Assembly: GCF_947491715.1 (NCBI RefSeq)
Contig: NZ_CANLKR010000048.1
Coordinates: forward strand, 1-34,087
Direction of reading: 5' to 3'
Source of the DNA: an uncultured Shewanella sp.
GTDB lineage: Bacteria; Pseudomonadota; Gammaproteobacteria; Enterobacterales; Shewanellaceae
DNA: 34,087 bases
Numbering within the stretch: position 1 is the first letter of the stretch; each line of letters opens with the position of its first letter. The translations under genes were made by a program, and so were the position numbers. Below are positions 8,277 through 16,412 of this stretch, piece by piece. The notes beneath the pieces are model-generated. The model ran no database searches. It saw only the letters and a program-made list of their open reading frames with translations, and was not told where the DNA came from.

Positions 8277-9743
8277 TTACAAACAAATTTGCTGGCCAAG
8301 TATGTGGCAATCGCCACCATTTTGATCATGTTCCTTACACCCTATAAACGTTTGGTTGTTATAACTGGGGTAAGCGTGATTATGGCTGTTTTCAAGATAG
8401 TTGCTTGTTTCATGTACAAGGCATTCACTGTCCGGAAGCGTATCACTTTCACGTATGATATCCATATGTCCCCAGAGAGGTAAGTCAGAAAGTGAAACTG
8501 AGCCCCATTCTAGGTTGCACGCTGCTCTGACTGCAGCACTGATTTTGTTATCAGGACAAGTGGCATATTCATAACATCCGTAACTGTCTGTTTCTATTTG
8601 ACATTCAAACTCAACAATTTCAGGCTCGATATTTTGCTTAAAAGATGAAACACGAAAATTAGCATAGACAGAAGCTTCATTTAAGGCCTCATCGTTATCA
8701 GAGCCAAAGCGAATAAGTTCATGAGGTTCGGCGTTCAAAAATTGATTATACATCACAGTATTGCCTTCTGTATTATCGAGATTATCCGTCGAGCTAGTAT
8801 GTTTGAGTTTGACATTATCGTCATCAATGCAATAACTCTGTTCTCCATTGTTTGCACCAATATTCACCGCAGATTTATCATTTAGGTAATTATTGTAAAG
8901 GAAGTAATTATTTTTAATACTGTTAAAACTGGCGGTTTGATGGCGAACCATACCGTTTTCGCCACAATTGCGGAAAAGATAAATCCCTCCTGTATTATTT
9001 GCAAATAAATAATTGTATTCAATCGTATTGTATGCAGATCCATCGAGTGCGACCATATACTCTGATGTATTAACGGCAATGGTATTTTCCAATATTTTGT
9101 GGTAATTCGATTCAGCATCTAAGTATAAGGCGACGGTATTTGATGTGCCGTGAAGATAAGATTGTTGTAATGTGACTCGATTGACACCAGGTGATAGGTA
9201 AAGGGCGGGGCGGTATAAAGCTTCGATTTCAAGATTTTTCAATAAAATATTACTGGGTGCAGAAGCATTGCTTCTTTGTGTATGTCCAGCAGTTAACGAT
9301 GAGGTGGTGAGATCATCTGCGAAGGCATTATCATCCATGCCTGTAATACGGATACTGCCCATTATTTGGCATCCGTGTATGGCAATATTTTCAGGGACAG
9401 ACCAAGTGTCTTTATCTTTAAATGACTGGATAATAATAGTGTCTTCATCCGTCATTGAAAATATTCCTGCTCTAATGCCGACATTGAAATCAATTTTGGC
9501 ACTATTGCAGTTCAATGTGGTATTGGATGCACTTTCACCTTCAAAGTATACTTTTTTGGTGATGACATCGGTGCTTTTTAGTGAGACATCACAATCAATT
9601 GTTACACTTGGCCGTATTTCAGAGACGCGTTCTAATATCTCTGCTTTTTTCATGTCGGTACACACATTAGCGGCATTAACAGGGAGATTAAATAAAGAGG
9701 TTATTATGAATATTGAAAACAACATGTTTTTTCTATTACACAT
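8277..9743 (-). CDS. Secreted right-handed beta-helix protein, paralogue 2
   Basis: 488-residue paralogue of the neighbouring 6444-8012 product. It has a signal peptide (about residues 1-24, ending LPVNA before ANVCT). Shared blocks run through the whole protein: the SVTIDC(D/N) and DVITKK.(Y/L)FEGE(S/T)ASNT(T/S)LNCN region, (N/S)TVALYLDAESN, GGIYLF..CG, the NT.(M/I)YNQFL block near residue 345, and the Cys-containing end DC.(V/I).GQ..CL. AAAGGA precedes the start. The pair is transcribed in the same direction with a 265-base gap holding a hairpin, so each may have its own transcript. Function unknown; secreted, possibly surface or extracellular carbohydrate-related (inference from fold only). 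Confidence 0.85.
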   Translation of the reverse strand: MCNRKNMLFSIFIITSLFNLPVNAANVCTDMKKAEILERVSEIRPSVTIDCDVSLKSTDVITKKVYFEGESASNTTLNCNSAKIDFNVGIRAGIFSMTDEDTIIIQSFKDKDTWSVPENIAIHGCQIMGSIRITGMDDNAFADDLTTSSLTAGHTQRSNASAPSNILLKNLEIEALYRPALYLSPGVNRVTLQQSYLHGTSNTVALYLDAESNYHKILENTIAVNTSEYMVALDGSAYNTIEYNYLFANNTGGIYLFRNCGENGMVRHQTASFNSIKNNYFLYNNYLNDKSAVNIGANNGEQSYCIDDDNVKLKHTSSTDNLDNTEGNTVMYNQFLNAEPHELIRFGSDNDEALNEASVYANFRVSSFKQNIEPEIVEFECQIETDSYGCYEYATCPDNKISAAVRAACNLEWGSVSLSDLPLWGHMDIIRESDTLPDSECLVHETSNYLENSHNHAYPSYNNQTFIGCKEHDQNGGDCHILGQQICL

Positions 9744-10600
9744 ATTAAGTCCTTTTGATGTTTATGAGTAAAGTCAATTACCTAAAAAATTGGAGTCGAT
9801 ATACTTTCATCCTTCATCAGTATGATCTTAACTTTATATTAATGGTCATAGTATTATTCATAGCATTGATTTTTTAGTCCCTTATCATGCCTTATTTCTC
9901 AATGATAAGGACTAAGATATAATGACTATCATTTTTTTTGATAGATTGAATAATAGTAGCTCATCACTTGCCAGAAGTGTTTTTTCAATTTAAATAAACT
10001 CGAATGCGACAATGTTATGACTCATTGGGGTCAGACTTGGTTTTTTTTTAAGATGTTGTTTATAATGATGTGGAAGATAATGGGGAGTATTCAATATTCA
10101 TCTTAATTTGTTATATTGAAAATCTGTTAACCACCTGAAATATAATAACAATAATTTAAAATATTTTGAGTGTGTCCATCTTTTAATTTATCACCTTTAA
10201 ACTCTCTGTTTAGCACTTATATATTTTTTTATTATGAATGAGAAACATTAAAATATAAAAATAGTGTTTAATATTGCTTATTTGGAAATGATTGCTTCTA
10301 CTCGAGTGGATTACTATCAAAGATTGGTCTGCCAGATAAACTTGAAATTTTTTGCCCTTGAAACAGGATTAAGACCTCAAGAAGGCTTATCGACGATTGT
10401 TCCTGTCACCATTAACAATTTAACGCCTATTAATGACAGAACGAAAGAAATTTATCAATTATCGTCATAGCAAAGGTTAATGAATAAGAATAGCTAAACA
10501 TAAAGTTCCGCTGAATTTTTATGTCTGCCTATTCAGTGCTGGTATCAATAGAGAAGCTTTTATATGATTGTCTAACATTGAGTGAAACAGATCAGCACCC
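9744..10600. other. Long AT-rich intergenic region
   Basis: About 860 bases with no well-supported gene. It contains a hairpin with arms at 9876-9888 and 9902-9913 (AGTCC, one bulged C, then TTATCAT, pairing with ATGATAAGGACT) and several T- or A-runs. A 68-codon frame starting with GTG at 10264 has no clear ribosome-binding site and no recognisable family; it may be a relic or chance. The upstream control region of beta-helix paralogue 2 must lie at the left end. Confidence 0.5.
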
Positions 10601-11119
10601 ATGAAGAGACATTTTGATAGTTTAGCCCGTGAAATGTTACAACAAAGACAAACGACTCACGAAGTATGTCGTCAATTTTCTCGAAGTCCGAGTAAAGGAA
10701 ATTTGAAGCGGTTGAAGTCACTTTTTGCCCATTGTGGAGAAAGTGTATTTATTGAAGCGGGCTTTCATTGTGATTATGGACAATTTATTGAGTTAGGCGA
10801 TCGTGTGTTTATTAATATTAATTGTACTATTTTAGATGCAGGTCGAGTCAGTATTGGTCATGATACCTTAATTGGCCCTAATGTTCAGATTTTAGCCGTG
10901 ACGCATGATGTGGATCCTAAGAGAAGATTAGAAAAAGGCAGCTATGCACAAGATGTGATAGTTGGCAATAACGTGTGGTTAGCAGCCGGGGTGATTATTT
11001 CACCTGGGGTGACCGTGGGGGATAATAGCGTAATAGGAGCTGGAAGCGTGGTCACTAATGATGTGGAGGCAAACAGTTTATATTTGGGCCATCCTGCAGT
11101 AAAAGTAAAGGCAATCTAA
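10601..11119 (+). CDS. Hexapeptide-repeat O-acetyltransferase (maltose/galactoside acetyltransferase-like)
   Basis: 172-residue left-handed beta-helix acyltransferase that would transfer acetyl from acetyl-CoA to a sugar or related acceptor. The hexapeptide turns are clear (VFIEAGFHCDYGQFIELGDR, then IGHDTLIGPNVQI, VGNNVWLAAGVIISPGVTVG, and DNSVIGAGSVVTNDV). The presumed catalytic His lies in ILAVTHDVD, matching the VTHPVH region of LacA/Maa. The N-terminus (LAREMLQQRQTTHEVCRQFS) matches the Mac helical domain loosely and is slightly short. The ribosome-binding site before 10601 is weak, so an internal ATG (MLQQRQ) cannot be excluded. The natural acceptor cannot be told from sequence. Confidence 0.85.
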   Translation: MKRHFDSLAREMLQQRQTTHEVCRQFSRSPSKGNLKRLKSLFAHCGESVFIEAGFHCDYGQFIELGDRVFININCTILDAGRVSIGHDTLIGPNVQILAVTHDVDPKRRLEKGSYAQDVIVGNNVWLAAGVIISPGVTVGDNSVIGAGSVVTNDVEANSLYLGHPAVKVKAI

Positions 11120-11243
11120 TAAATGAATGATTGTTGTTGATTTTGGTTTATGTTGCTTGGTTTGACGTTCATTTAAGGACATTGACATAGCGAGGTTGGC
11201 TATACTGAGAAGAACATGAATAATACTCATCTTTTGCAGTATT

Positions 11244-11267
11244 AGACGTGTAGACATCTAAACGTCC
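11244..11267 (+). promoter_or_regulatory. MetJ operator: three tandem met boxes
   Basis: Three contiguous 8-bp units AGACGTGT, AGACATCT and AAACGTCC match the met box AGACGTCT at 7, 7 and 6 of 8 positions. Tandem abutting octamers are the defining architecture of MetJ operators. They lie 24 bases upstream of the lipoprotein start at 11291 and ahead of metA, so methionine and S-adenosylmethionine availability probably represses this two-gene unit through MetJ. Confidence 0.85.
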
Positions 11268-11290
11268 TTATGTATAATGGAGTCAAGAGC

Positions 11291-11692
11291 ATGATGATAT
11301 TGTTAAGAAAAGTATTTTTTTTTATTGTTTCTCCATTTTTATTAATGGCTTGTGCAACGCCTGATGAGTATGTAGAAATTGATGGTATTGTCAGTTATCA
11401 GACTCCCGTTAGCCTGCCGGATACTGCAATCTTAACGGTGAAATTAAAAGATATAACGGATAGGACACAACCTGCGATCATTTTAGATGAGCTTAATCAA
11501 GAAAATGCCAGCTTACCCGCTCGTTTTTCTTTTACTGTTCCTAGGGATGCTTTCGTGGAAGGGCATATGGATATTATTAGGGCTTATGTGAAATACAAAG
11601 ACAAGTTGATGTTTATGAATGTTAATGCAGTCAAAATTGACCCTAACTCCCATGAGCCTTTGCTCATCATGCTTGAAAAAGTCAGTGAATAA
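11291..11692 (+). CDS. YbaY/YscW-like outer-membrane lipoprotein
   Basis: 133-residue predicted lipoprotein. Its signal peptide ends in the lipobox LMAC, placing the lipidated Cys at residue 21. The mature part resembles the YbaY/YscW domain: GIVSYQTPVSLPDTAILTVKLKDIT, then PARFSFTVPRDAF and a domain end with LLIMLEK. The start at 11291 is preferred over the in-frame ATG at 11270 because GGAG lies 8 bases upstream and the shorter form gives a normal lipoprotein signal. It sits 62 bases before metA with no terminator between, and both follow three met boxes, which makes this an unusual lipoprotein member of the methionine regulon. YbaY-type function is not well established. Confidence 0.82.
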   Translation: MMILLRKVFFFIVSPFLLMACATPDEYVEIDGIVSYQTPVSLPDTAILTVKLKDITDRTQPAIILDELNQENASLPARFSFTVPRDAFVEGHMDIIRAYVKYKDKLMFMNVNAVKIDPNSHEPLLIMLEKVSE

Positions 11693-11754
11693 CCGAGGTT
11701 GAGCTCACTTTTTTACTGGATAATTGGTTTATTAATATGAAATAGAGGCGAAGT

Positions 11755-12681
11755 ATGCCGGTAAAAATCCCTGATGATCTCCCCGCTGCAGAAGTACTAG
11801 AGTCAGAAAATATTTTTATCATGTCTGAAACAAGGGCAAAAAATCAAGATATAAGGCCTATGAAGGTACTTATCTTGAATCTTATGCCTAATAAAATAGA
11901 AACAGAGACTCAGTTACTCCGTTTATTGGGTAATACGCCTTTACAAGTTGATGTTGATTTATTGCGTATTCATGACAAAACCTCTAAGCATACTTCAATT
12001 GAACATATGGATAACTTTTATCGCGATTTTGAAGATATTAGGCATAAAAATTACGATGGGTTAATGATCACTGGTGCTCCTTTAGGGTTATTACCTTTTG
12101 AAGAAGTGAGTTATTGGGATCATATTTGTGACATTATCGATTGGTCTCAGCAACATGTCACATCGGTATTATTTTTATGTTGGGCTGCACATGCAGCTCT
12201 TTATCATTTATATGGTTTGCATCGGCGGGTGCTCGATAAAAAACGTTCAGGTGTCTATCTACATCAAAGAACCAGACAGCATTATCCTTTATTGCGAGGG
12301 TTCGATGATGAATTTTTTGCACCGCATTCTCGTTATGCTGAAATGGACGTGGCTGATCTTAGGGCGCACCCAGATTTAAATGTATTAACAGAGTCGAGCG
12401 AAGCGGGAGCCTACATGGTATTGAGTCAGGACAATCGTAATTTATTTGTGATGGGGCATCCTGAATATCAGAAATTTACCTTAGATGAAGAGTATAAACG
12501 TGATGTGCAAGAAGGCATTGACCCCGCTCAACCTCAAAATTATTACCTTAATAATGATCCTAATAATAAGCCGATCGCCAGGTGGTATGGTCATGGCAAT
12601 TTGCTGATCAGTAATTGGTTAAATTATTACGTTTATCAATTAACCCCGTATGATCTTGCTAAAATTAGTCATGAGCCATAA
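11755..12681 (+). CDS. metA: Homoserine O-succinyltransferase
   Basis: 308-residue cytoplasmic enzyme of methionine biosynthesis that acylates homoserine. It aligns residue for residue in number with E. coli MetA: nucleophile C142 in LFLCWAAHAAL, and H235 and E237 in MGHPEYQ. Residue 111 in TGAPLGLLPF is Gly; in this family Gly111 is associated with succinyl-CoA use and Glu111 with acetyl-CoA use, so the succinyl form is predicted. GAGG is upstream of the ATG. It probably forms an operon with the preceding lipoprotein under MetJ control. Confidence 0.97.
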   Translation: MPVKIPDDLPAAEVLESENIFIMSETRAKNQDIRPMKVLILNLMPNKIETETQLLRLLGNTPLQVDVDLLRIHDKTSKHTSIEHMDNFYRDFEDIRHKNYDGLMITGAPLGLLPFEEVSYWDHICDIIDWSQQHVTSVLFLCWAAHAALYHLYGLHRRVLDKKRSGVYLHQRTRQHYPLLRGFDDEFFAPHSRYAEMDVADLRAHPDLNVLTESSEAGAYMVLSQDNRNLFVMGHPEYQKFTLDEEYKRDVQEGIDPAQPQNYYLNNDPNNKPIARWYGHGNLLISNWLNYYVYQLTPYDLAKISHEP

Positions 12682-12727
12682 CCGTTTAATGTTTTTATCA
12701 TGGCGTTTTCAGTGGAACAGGTTAAAG

Positions 12728-12766
12728 CCCCCTCAACATTATGATAATGGCTGAAAGAAGAGGGGG
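12728..12766 (-). terminator. Terminator-like hairpin between metA and cytochrome gene
   Basis: CCCCCTC (12728-12734) pairs with GAGGGGG (12760-12766) across a 25-base loop. On the minus strand the stem is followed by CTTTAA, so it could end the cytochrome transcript; it also sits downstream of the convergent metA. The large loop and short T-run make it weak. Confidence 0.4.
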
Positions 12767-12774
12767 GAGGTTCA

Positions 12775-13200
12775 TTACTTCTGTGAAGCGTAATAGGCCG
12801 CTACATTAATAATATCTTGCTCGCTTAGCATTTTTGCCATAGGCTCCATTGCAGCAGCTTGCCCGCCCTTACGCTCTCCTGCTTTATACGCTTTTAATGA
12901 AGAAATTAAATAAGCTTCGTTTTGCCCACTGAGATTGGGATAAATTGGCATGATGGCCTTACCTGTAGCTCCATGGCAGGCGACACAAATAGTGGTGGCT
13001 TTGGCTTTACCTGCTTCAATATCAGGGGCGCCTGGTTTGGCTGGGGTTGCTGGTGTCGCTGGGGTTGCTGGTGTCGCTGGGGCTGCTGGTGTCGCTGGGG
13101 CTGCTGGTGTCGCTGGAGCAGCTGGTGTCGCGGGTTCAGCTGCTATTGCGGATGTTGCTGTTAATAATGCGGCGGCAGCTAACATAAGGTTACGATTCAT
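12775..13200 (-). CDS. Periplasmic c-type cytochrome (class I) with Pro/Ala/Thr linker
   Basis: 141-residue exported monohaem cytochrome. Residues 1-20 form a Sec signal peptide ending in SAIA. Residues 22-58 are a low-complexity linker of PATPA/APATPA units. A single c553/c5-like domain follows, with the haem motif C72-V-A-C-H76, a PNLSGQN.AYL block and the distal MEPMAK.LS..DI block that supplies the axial Met. AAGGAAGAG precedes the start. It probably carries electrons in the periplasm, perhaps tethered flexibly by the linker. The repeat DNA (about 13025-13135) is GC-rich against the local background. The partner oxidoreductase is not visible here. Confidence 0.92.
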   Translation of the reverse strand: MNRNLMLAAAALLTATSAIAAEPATPAAPATPAAPATPAAPATPATPATPATPAKPGAPDIEAGKAKATTICVACHGATGKAIMPIYPNLSGQNEAYLISSLKAYKAGERKGGQAAAMEPMAKMLSEQDIINVAAYYASQK

Positions 13201-13904
13201 TGCTCTTCCTTGTTTGACGAGTTTTACACGGTAAGTATTAACACTTGAATACCGTGATTAAAATGTATTTTTTAAGTGAATCATAGTATGGGGGAGTAAC
13301 TCGTTGTAGATGTGTCATGTCTCTTTATGGCGAGTTACTCATCATGTTGAAGTACACCAACCGCATTGGAATACTAACCCTTTACAGAATCCTTCTTAAC
13401 TGCGATAAAATGCGCTTACTGTTATCGTCAGTTTTTACATGAGTGTCTATTTTTTAACATTTAAAGCAATCAATGTAAATGAAGAGATGATCAGCAATTT
13501 TTAGAATATCTATCATAAAGTAGCGAAAGCCTTATTTTGCCTTTAATAGCGCGGAGTTTGTTGATACATTAAAGACCATTTTTTAATGTTGAATTTGTGA
13601 TCTTGAAGCTGAATAGGTGATACAATAGATTGACTTTTCATTGATTGAGATGATCGCTTCTTGTGAGAAATATTATTCGCATTATTGCTCATGTCTGTGT
13701 ATTCATTGCTGTAATAACTAATTTGGTGTTGAATTAAATGTTTTTCATCTATTTTTCAAATTTGAATGCCGTTACATTTCACTCATAAGTCTTGTTTTTT
13801 CTGGTGATAAATCAGAGTTATTTATATTGTTGATATTAAAAGTTATTTATAAAATATTGACTATAATAAAGTGTTAAAAAATGATAATAATAAAGGTAAG
13901 TTGA
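13201..13904. other. Intergenic region with paired palindromes
   Basis: About 700 bases without a supported gene. Next to the cytochrome start there is a 7-bp inverted repeat CACGGTA (13227-13233) / TACCGTG (13250-13256). Farther out, GAGTAACTCG (13294-13303) and CGAGTTACTC (13331-13340) are inverted copies that are each nearly palindromic. The rest is AT-rich and unremarkable. Confidence 0.5.
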
Positions 13905-14888
13905 ATGCAATTGACGGATATTACCGTATTAAAAACCGCATTAGATTGGTTATATCAAGGTAAAACCTTTTGGTTGTGTACCATTTTGAAGACTTATGGT
14001 TCAGCGCCGCGTCCTGTGGGGGCATTGTTTGCGACTGATGGTCATTTAAGGCGAGGCTCTATTTCAGGTGGATGCTTAGAAGATGCTTTTATTGAAATGT
14101 TAAATAATGGCGACTTTAATGGTTCTGCCTCTGTATTTTCATACGGCGATCATATGCAAGGAGAAGCGATTGCGACAGAGCTGCCATGTGGCGGTACGAT
14201 CCGCTTATTAGTGGAATGCTTACAACCTAGCGATAATGTTTTGGCCCACTTAGAACTGTGGTTACAGTTGGCTCAATCCCATACAGGCTACGTGCGTCAT
14301 GTGAAGCTTCAAAGTGATGATATTCATATTGAATTAACCTCAGATCAGCCTTCTTTGTCAGTGGTTGAAACCTCTGATTTGATTGAGGTGTATTATGAAC
14401 AAGTGTGGAAGTTCATCATACTTGGAATAAGTCAGGTGGGAATGAGTGTTGCACAGTTAGCCATTATGGCGGGTTATGAGGTGCATGTATGTGATATGCG
14501 AAAACAATTTGAGTCAAGTTGGACGTATACTGCTGAAACGGGTGGGGTGGATGTCACTTGGATTTCTCCTGATATTCTAGTGGATAAGCTTGCCGACAAT
14601 CGAACGGCAGTATTAGCGTTAGCCCACGATCCTCGCATTGATGATTTGGGGCTCATGAGTGCCTTTGAGTCTAAGGCTTTTTATCTTGGTGCCATGGGGT
14701 CGAAAAAGACCAGTATTGCCAGAGAAGAAAGACTTAAACGAGTGTGTGATTTGTCTTTTTCTGATTTGACACGTTTACATGCGCCCATTGGATTAAATAT
14801 TGGCAGTAAAACGCCCATTGAAATTGCCATTGCGATTATGGCGGATGTGATCAGAGTGAAAAATAATATTTCACTTGATGTGCTTTAA
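13905..14888 (+). CDS. XdhC/CoxI family protein
   Basis: 327-residue protein of the XdhC/CoxI family, whose members bind molybdenum cofactor and help sulfurate and insert it into xanthine dehydrogenase-type enzymes. The N-terminal XdhC domain shows ILKTYGSAPRPVGALFAT and RRGSISGGCLEDAFIE (residues about 27-64). The C-terminal Rossmann-like domain shows FIILGISQVGMSVAQLAI and AFYLGAMGSKKTSIAREERL. A GGTAAG-type ribosome-binding site is upstream. No molybdo-enzyme subunit genes are nearby, so it is an orphan copy; its client is elsewhere or it has another role. Confidence 0.9.
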   Translation: MQLTDITVLKTALDWLYQGKTFWLCTILKTYGSAPRPVGALFATDGHLRRGSISGGCLEDAFIEMLNNGDFNGSASVFSYGDHMQGEAIATELPCGGTIRLLVECLQPSDNVLAHLELWLQLAQSHTGYVRHVKLQSDDIHIELTSDQPSLSVVETSDLIEVYYEQVWKFIILGISQVGMSVAQLAIMAGYEVHVCDMRKQFESSWTYTAETGGVDVTWISPDILVDKLADNRTAVLALAHDPRIDDLGLMSAFESKAFYLGAMGSKKTSIAREERLKRVCDLSFSDLTRLHAPIGLNIGSKTPIEIAIAIMADVIRVKNNISLDVL

Positions 14889-14920
14889 TTGTCGGTATAA
14901 AAAATTAAGGTAGAAGTTGT

Positions 14921-15238
14921 TTAACAGGCATTTTTAGGTAAATCTAAATCAAGATCACCATCGGGTACGCAGCAGCAAGGTAAACATTCACCTTTTTCAA
15001 GGTGCGCTAAAGGCTCGGTTATATAATAGACTTTTCCATTGATGATGTTGGTTTTACAGGCACCACAAAATCCACTGCGGCATTCTGAAAATATTGCGAC
15101 TTTTTTTTGCTCTAAGGCTTCTAGCAAGCTATTAGACTCTTGATGAGCATATAGCAAGCTAGGTTCACCTTGAAGGCTGACGATAGCAGCCTTCTGATAA
15201 CGGTGTTTATAGGTCAAAGTCGAGGAACTCAGAGCCAT
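14921..15238 (-). CDS. 2Fe-2S ferredoxin of the class Ia ribonucleotide reductase (YfaE-like)
   Basis: About 105-residue plant-type ferredoxin. The iron-sulfur ligands are in SECRSGFCGACKT and ECLPCCC. The pattern EPLAHLEKGECLPCCC is close to E. coli YfaE, which supplies electrons to maintain or regenerate the diferric-tyrosyl cofactor of NrdB. It is the third gene of nrdA-nrdB-fdx and overlaps the end of nrdB. The start is uncertain: the ATG at 15238 or 15250 gives about 20 residues more than YfaE, and no clear Shine-Dalgarno is seen, so translation may be coupled to nrdB or use a non-ATG start nearer 15190. Confidence 0.9.
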   Translation of the reverse strand: MALSSSTLTYKHRYQKAAIVSLQGEPSLLYAHQESNSLLEALEQKKVAIFSECRSGFCGACKTNIINGKVYYITEPLAHLEKGECLPCCCVPDGDLDLDLPKNAC

Positions 15239-16337
15239 CAACCGACGCATCTATTTGTCCGACAAGGTAAGATGAAACTTCAACTTCTTGTGGGGCGACT
15301 TGTACAGAATCACTTTCTAACCAACTTTTCATCCAAGGCAGTGGGTTTGAGCGTTCTTCATAAGCGGGGGTGAGGTTAACGGCTTTCATACGTTCATTGG
15401 TAATGTATTCAACATATTGACACAGTATTTGTTCATTAAGGCCAATCATAGACCCATCTTTAAATAAGTATTCTGCCCAATCCTTTTCTTGCTCAGCGGC
15501 TTTCAGGAAAATATCATAAGCTTGCTGTTCGCATTCACTGGCGATTTCGCCCATTTCAGGATCATCTTTACCTGCTGCCATCAGTTTTAAAATATGCTGA
15601 GTGCTATTGAGGTGCAAGGCTTCATCACGGGCAATAAGGCGAATGATCTTGGCATTACCTTCCATGACATTGCGTTCAGCAAAGGCAAAAGAGCAAGCAA
15701 AGCTCACATAGAAACGAATGGCTTCAAGGACATTCACTGAGACCATACATAAGTATAGGGCTTTTTTGATTGCTCTTTGGTTAACAATACGTGTATTGCC
15801 TTGAATAGTATGTGTGCCTTCTCCCAGTAGATTATAGGCTTGAGTAAGAACGATAAGGTCATCATAGTAATGCGCAATATCGGATGCACGCTTTAAAATT
15901 TCATCATTGACGACAATGTCATCAAAGACACTTGATGGATCATTCACAATATTACGTATGATATGCGTATAAGAACGCGAATGAATGGTCTCTGAAAATG
16001 ACCAGGTTTCAATCCAAGTTTCAAGCTCTGGCAATGATACTAAGGGTAAAAAGGCCACATTGGGTGAGCGACCTTGAATAGAGTCCAGTAGCGTTTGGTA
16101 TTTTAAGTTGGAAATAAAAATGTGTTTTTCATGTTCTGGCAATGCGGCATAGTCAATTTTGTCTTTACTGACATCGACTTCTTCTGGGCGCCAGAAAAAA
16201 GATAATTGTTTTTCTATGAGTTTTTCAAAGACTTCATATTTTTGTTGATCGTAACGTGCAACGTTGACCGATTGCCCCATAAACATAGGTTCGCGGCTAG
16301 CATCGTTAGGGGTTTGACAAAAAGTTGAATAGGCCAT
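15207..16337 (-). CDS. nrdB: Class Ia ribonucleoside-diphosphate reductase, beta subunit
   Basis: 376-residue R2 protein that carries the diiron-tyrosyl radical cofactor for deoxynucleotide synthesis. The start MAYSTFCQTPND and the EPMFMGQ.VNVARYDQQKY block match E. coli NrdB closely. Iron ligands and the radical tyrosine are visible: D85, E116 and H119 in SETIHSRSYTH with Y123, and the second-half ligands in RDEALHL. It lies 75 bases after nrdA and overlaps the downstream ferredoxin gene. A strong stem-loop at 16357-16377 separates it from nrdA. Confidence 0.98.
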   Translation of the reverse strand: MAYSTFCQTPNDASREPMFMGQSVNVARYDQQKYEVFEKLIEKQLSFFWRPEEVDVSKDKIDYAALPEHEKHIFISNLKYQTLLDSIQGRSPNVAFLPLVSLPELETWIETWSFSETIHSRSYTHIIRNIVNDPSSVFDDIVVNDEILKRASDIAHYYDDLIVLTQAYNLLGEGTHTIQGNTRIVNQRAIKKALYLCMVSVNVLEAIRFYVSFACSFAFAERNVMEGNAKIIRLIARDEALHLNSTQHILKLMAAGKDDPEMGEIASECEQQAYDIFLKAAEQEKDWAEYLFKDGSMIGLNEQILCQYVEYITNERMKAVNLTPAYEERSNPLPWMKSWLESDSVQVAPQEVEVSSYLVGQIDASVDGSEFLDFDL

Positions 16338-16356
16338 GATTTTCGATTTCCAAAAG

Positions 16357-16377
16357 ATAGGGGCGTTATGCCCCTAT
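16357..16377 (-). promoter_or_regulatory. Intercistronic stem-loop between nrdA and nrdB
   Basis: Perfect 8-bp stem ATAGGGGC / GCCCCTAT with a 5-base loop, followed on the transcribed (minus) strand by CTTTT. It resembles a weak or partial terminator placed about 20 bases before the nrdB start, and could set the ratio of nrdA to nrdB message or protect the upstream mRNA 3' end. Confidence 0.6.
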
Positions 16378-16412
16378 TATATAGTTAACTGAGTAATGCA
16401 GCGATAAATTGA

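Noticed and set aside
8178..8483. 101-codon plus-strand frame with hydrophobic stretches
   Set aside because: It overlaps the end of beta-helix paralogue 2 on the other strand and the 13-bp inverted repeat, has no ribosome-binding site and no family resemblance.
9268..9771. 167-codon plus-strand frame
   Set aside because: Lies wholly antisense over the strongly supported beta-helix gene; composition is that of a shadow frame.
10264..10470. 68-codon frame with some integrase-like wording (ALETGLRPQEG)
   Set aside because: Resemblance is to a very short stretch, the start is GTG without a ribosome-binding site, and the catalytic integrase residues are absent.
11182..11206. Promoter TTGACA ... 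TATACT before the met boxes
   Set aside because: The two hexamers look good alone, but the spacer is only 13 bases, too short for a normal sigma-70 promoter.
12922..13234. Plus-strand frames with RWGCWC or AGVAGVAGA repeats
   Set aside because: These are translations of the cytochrome linker repeat on the wrong strand.
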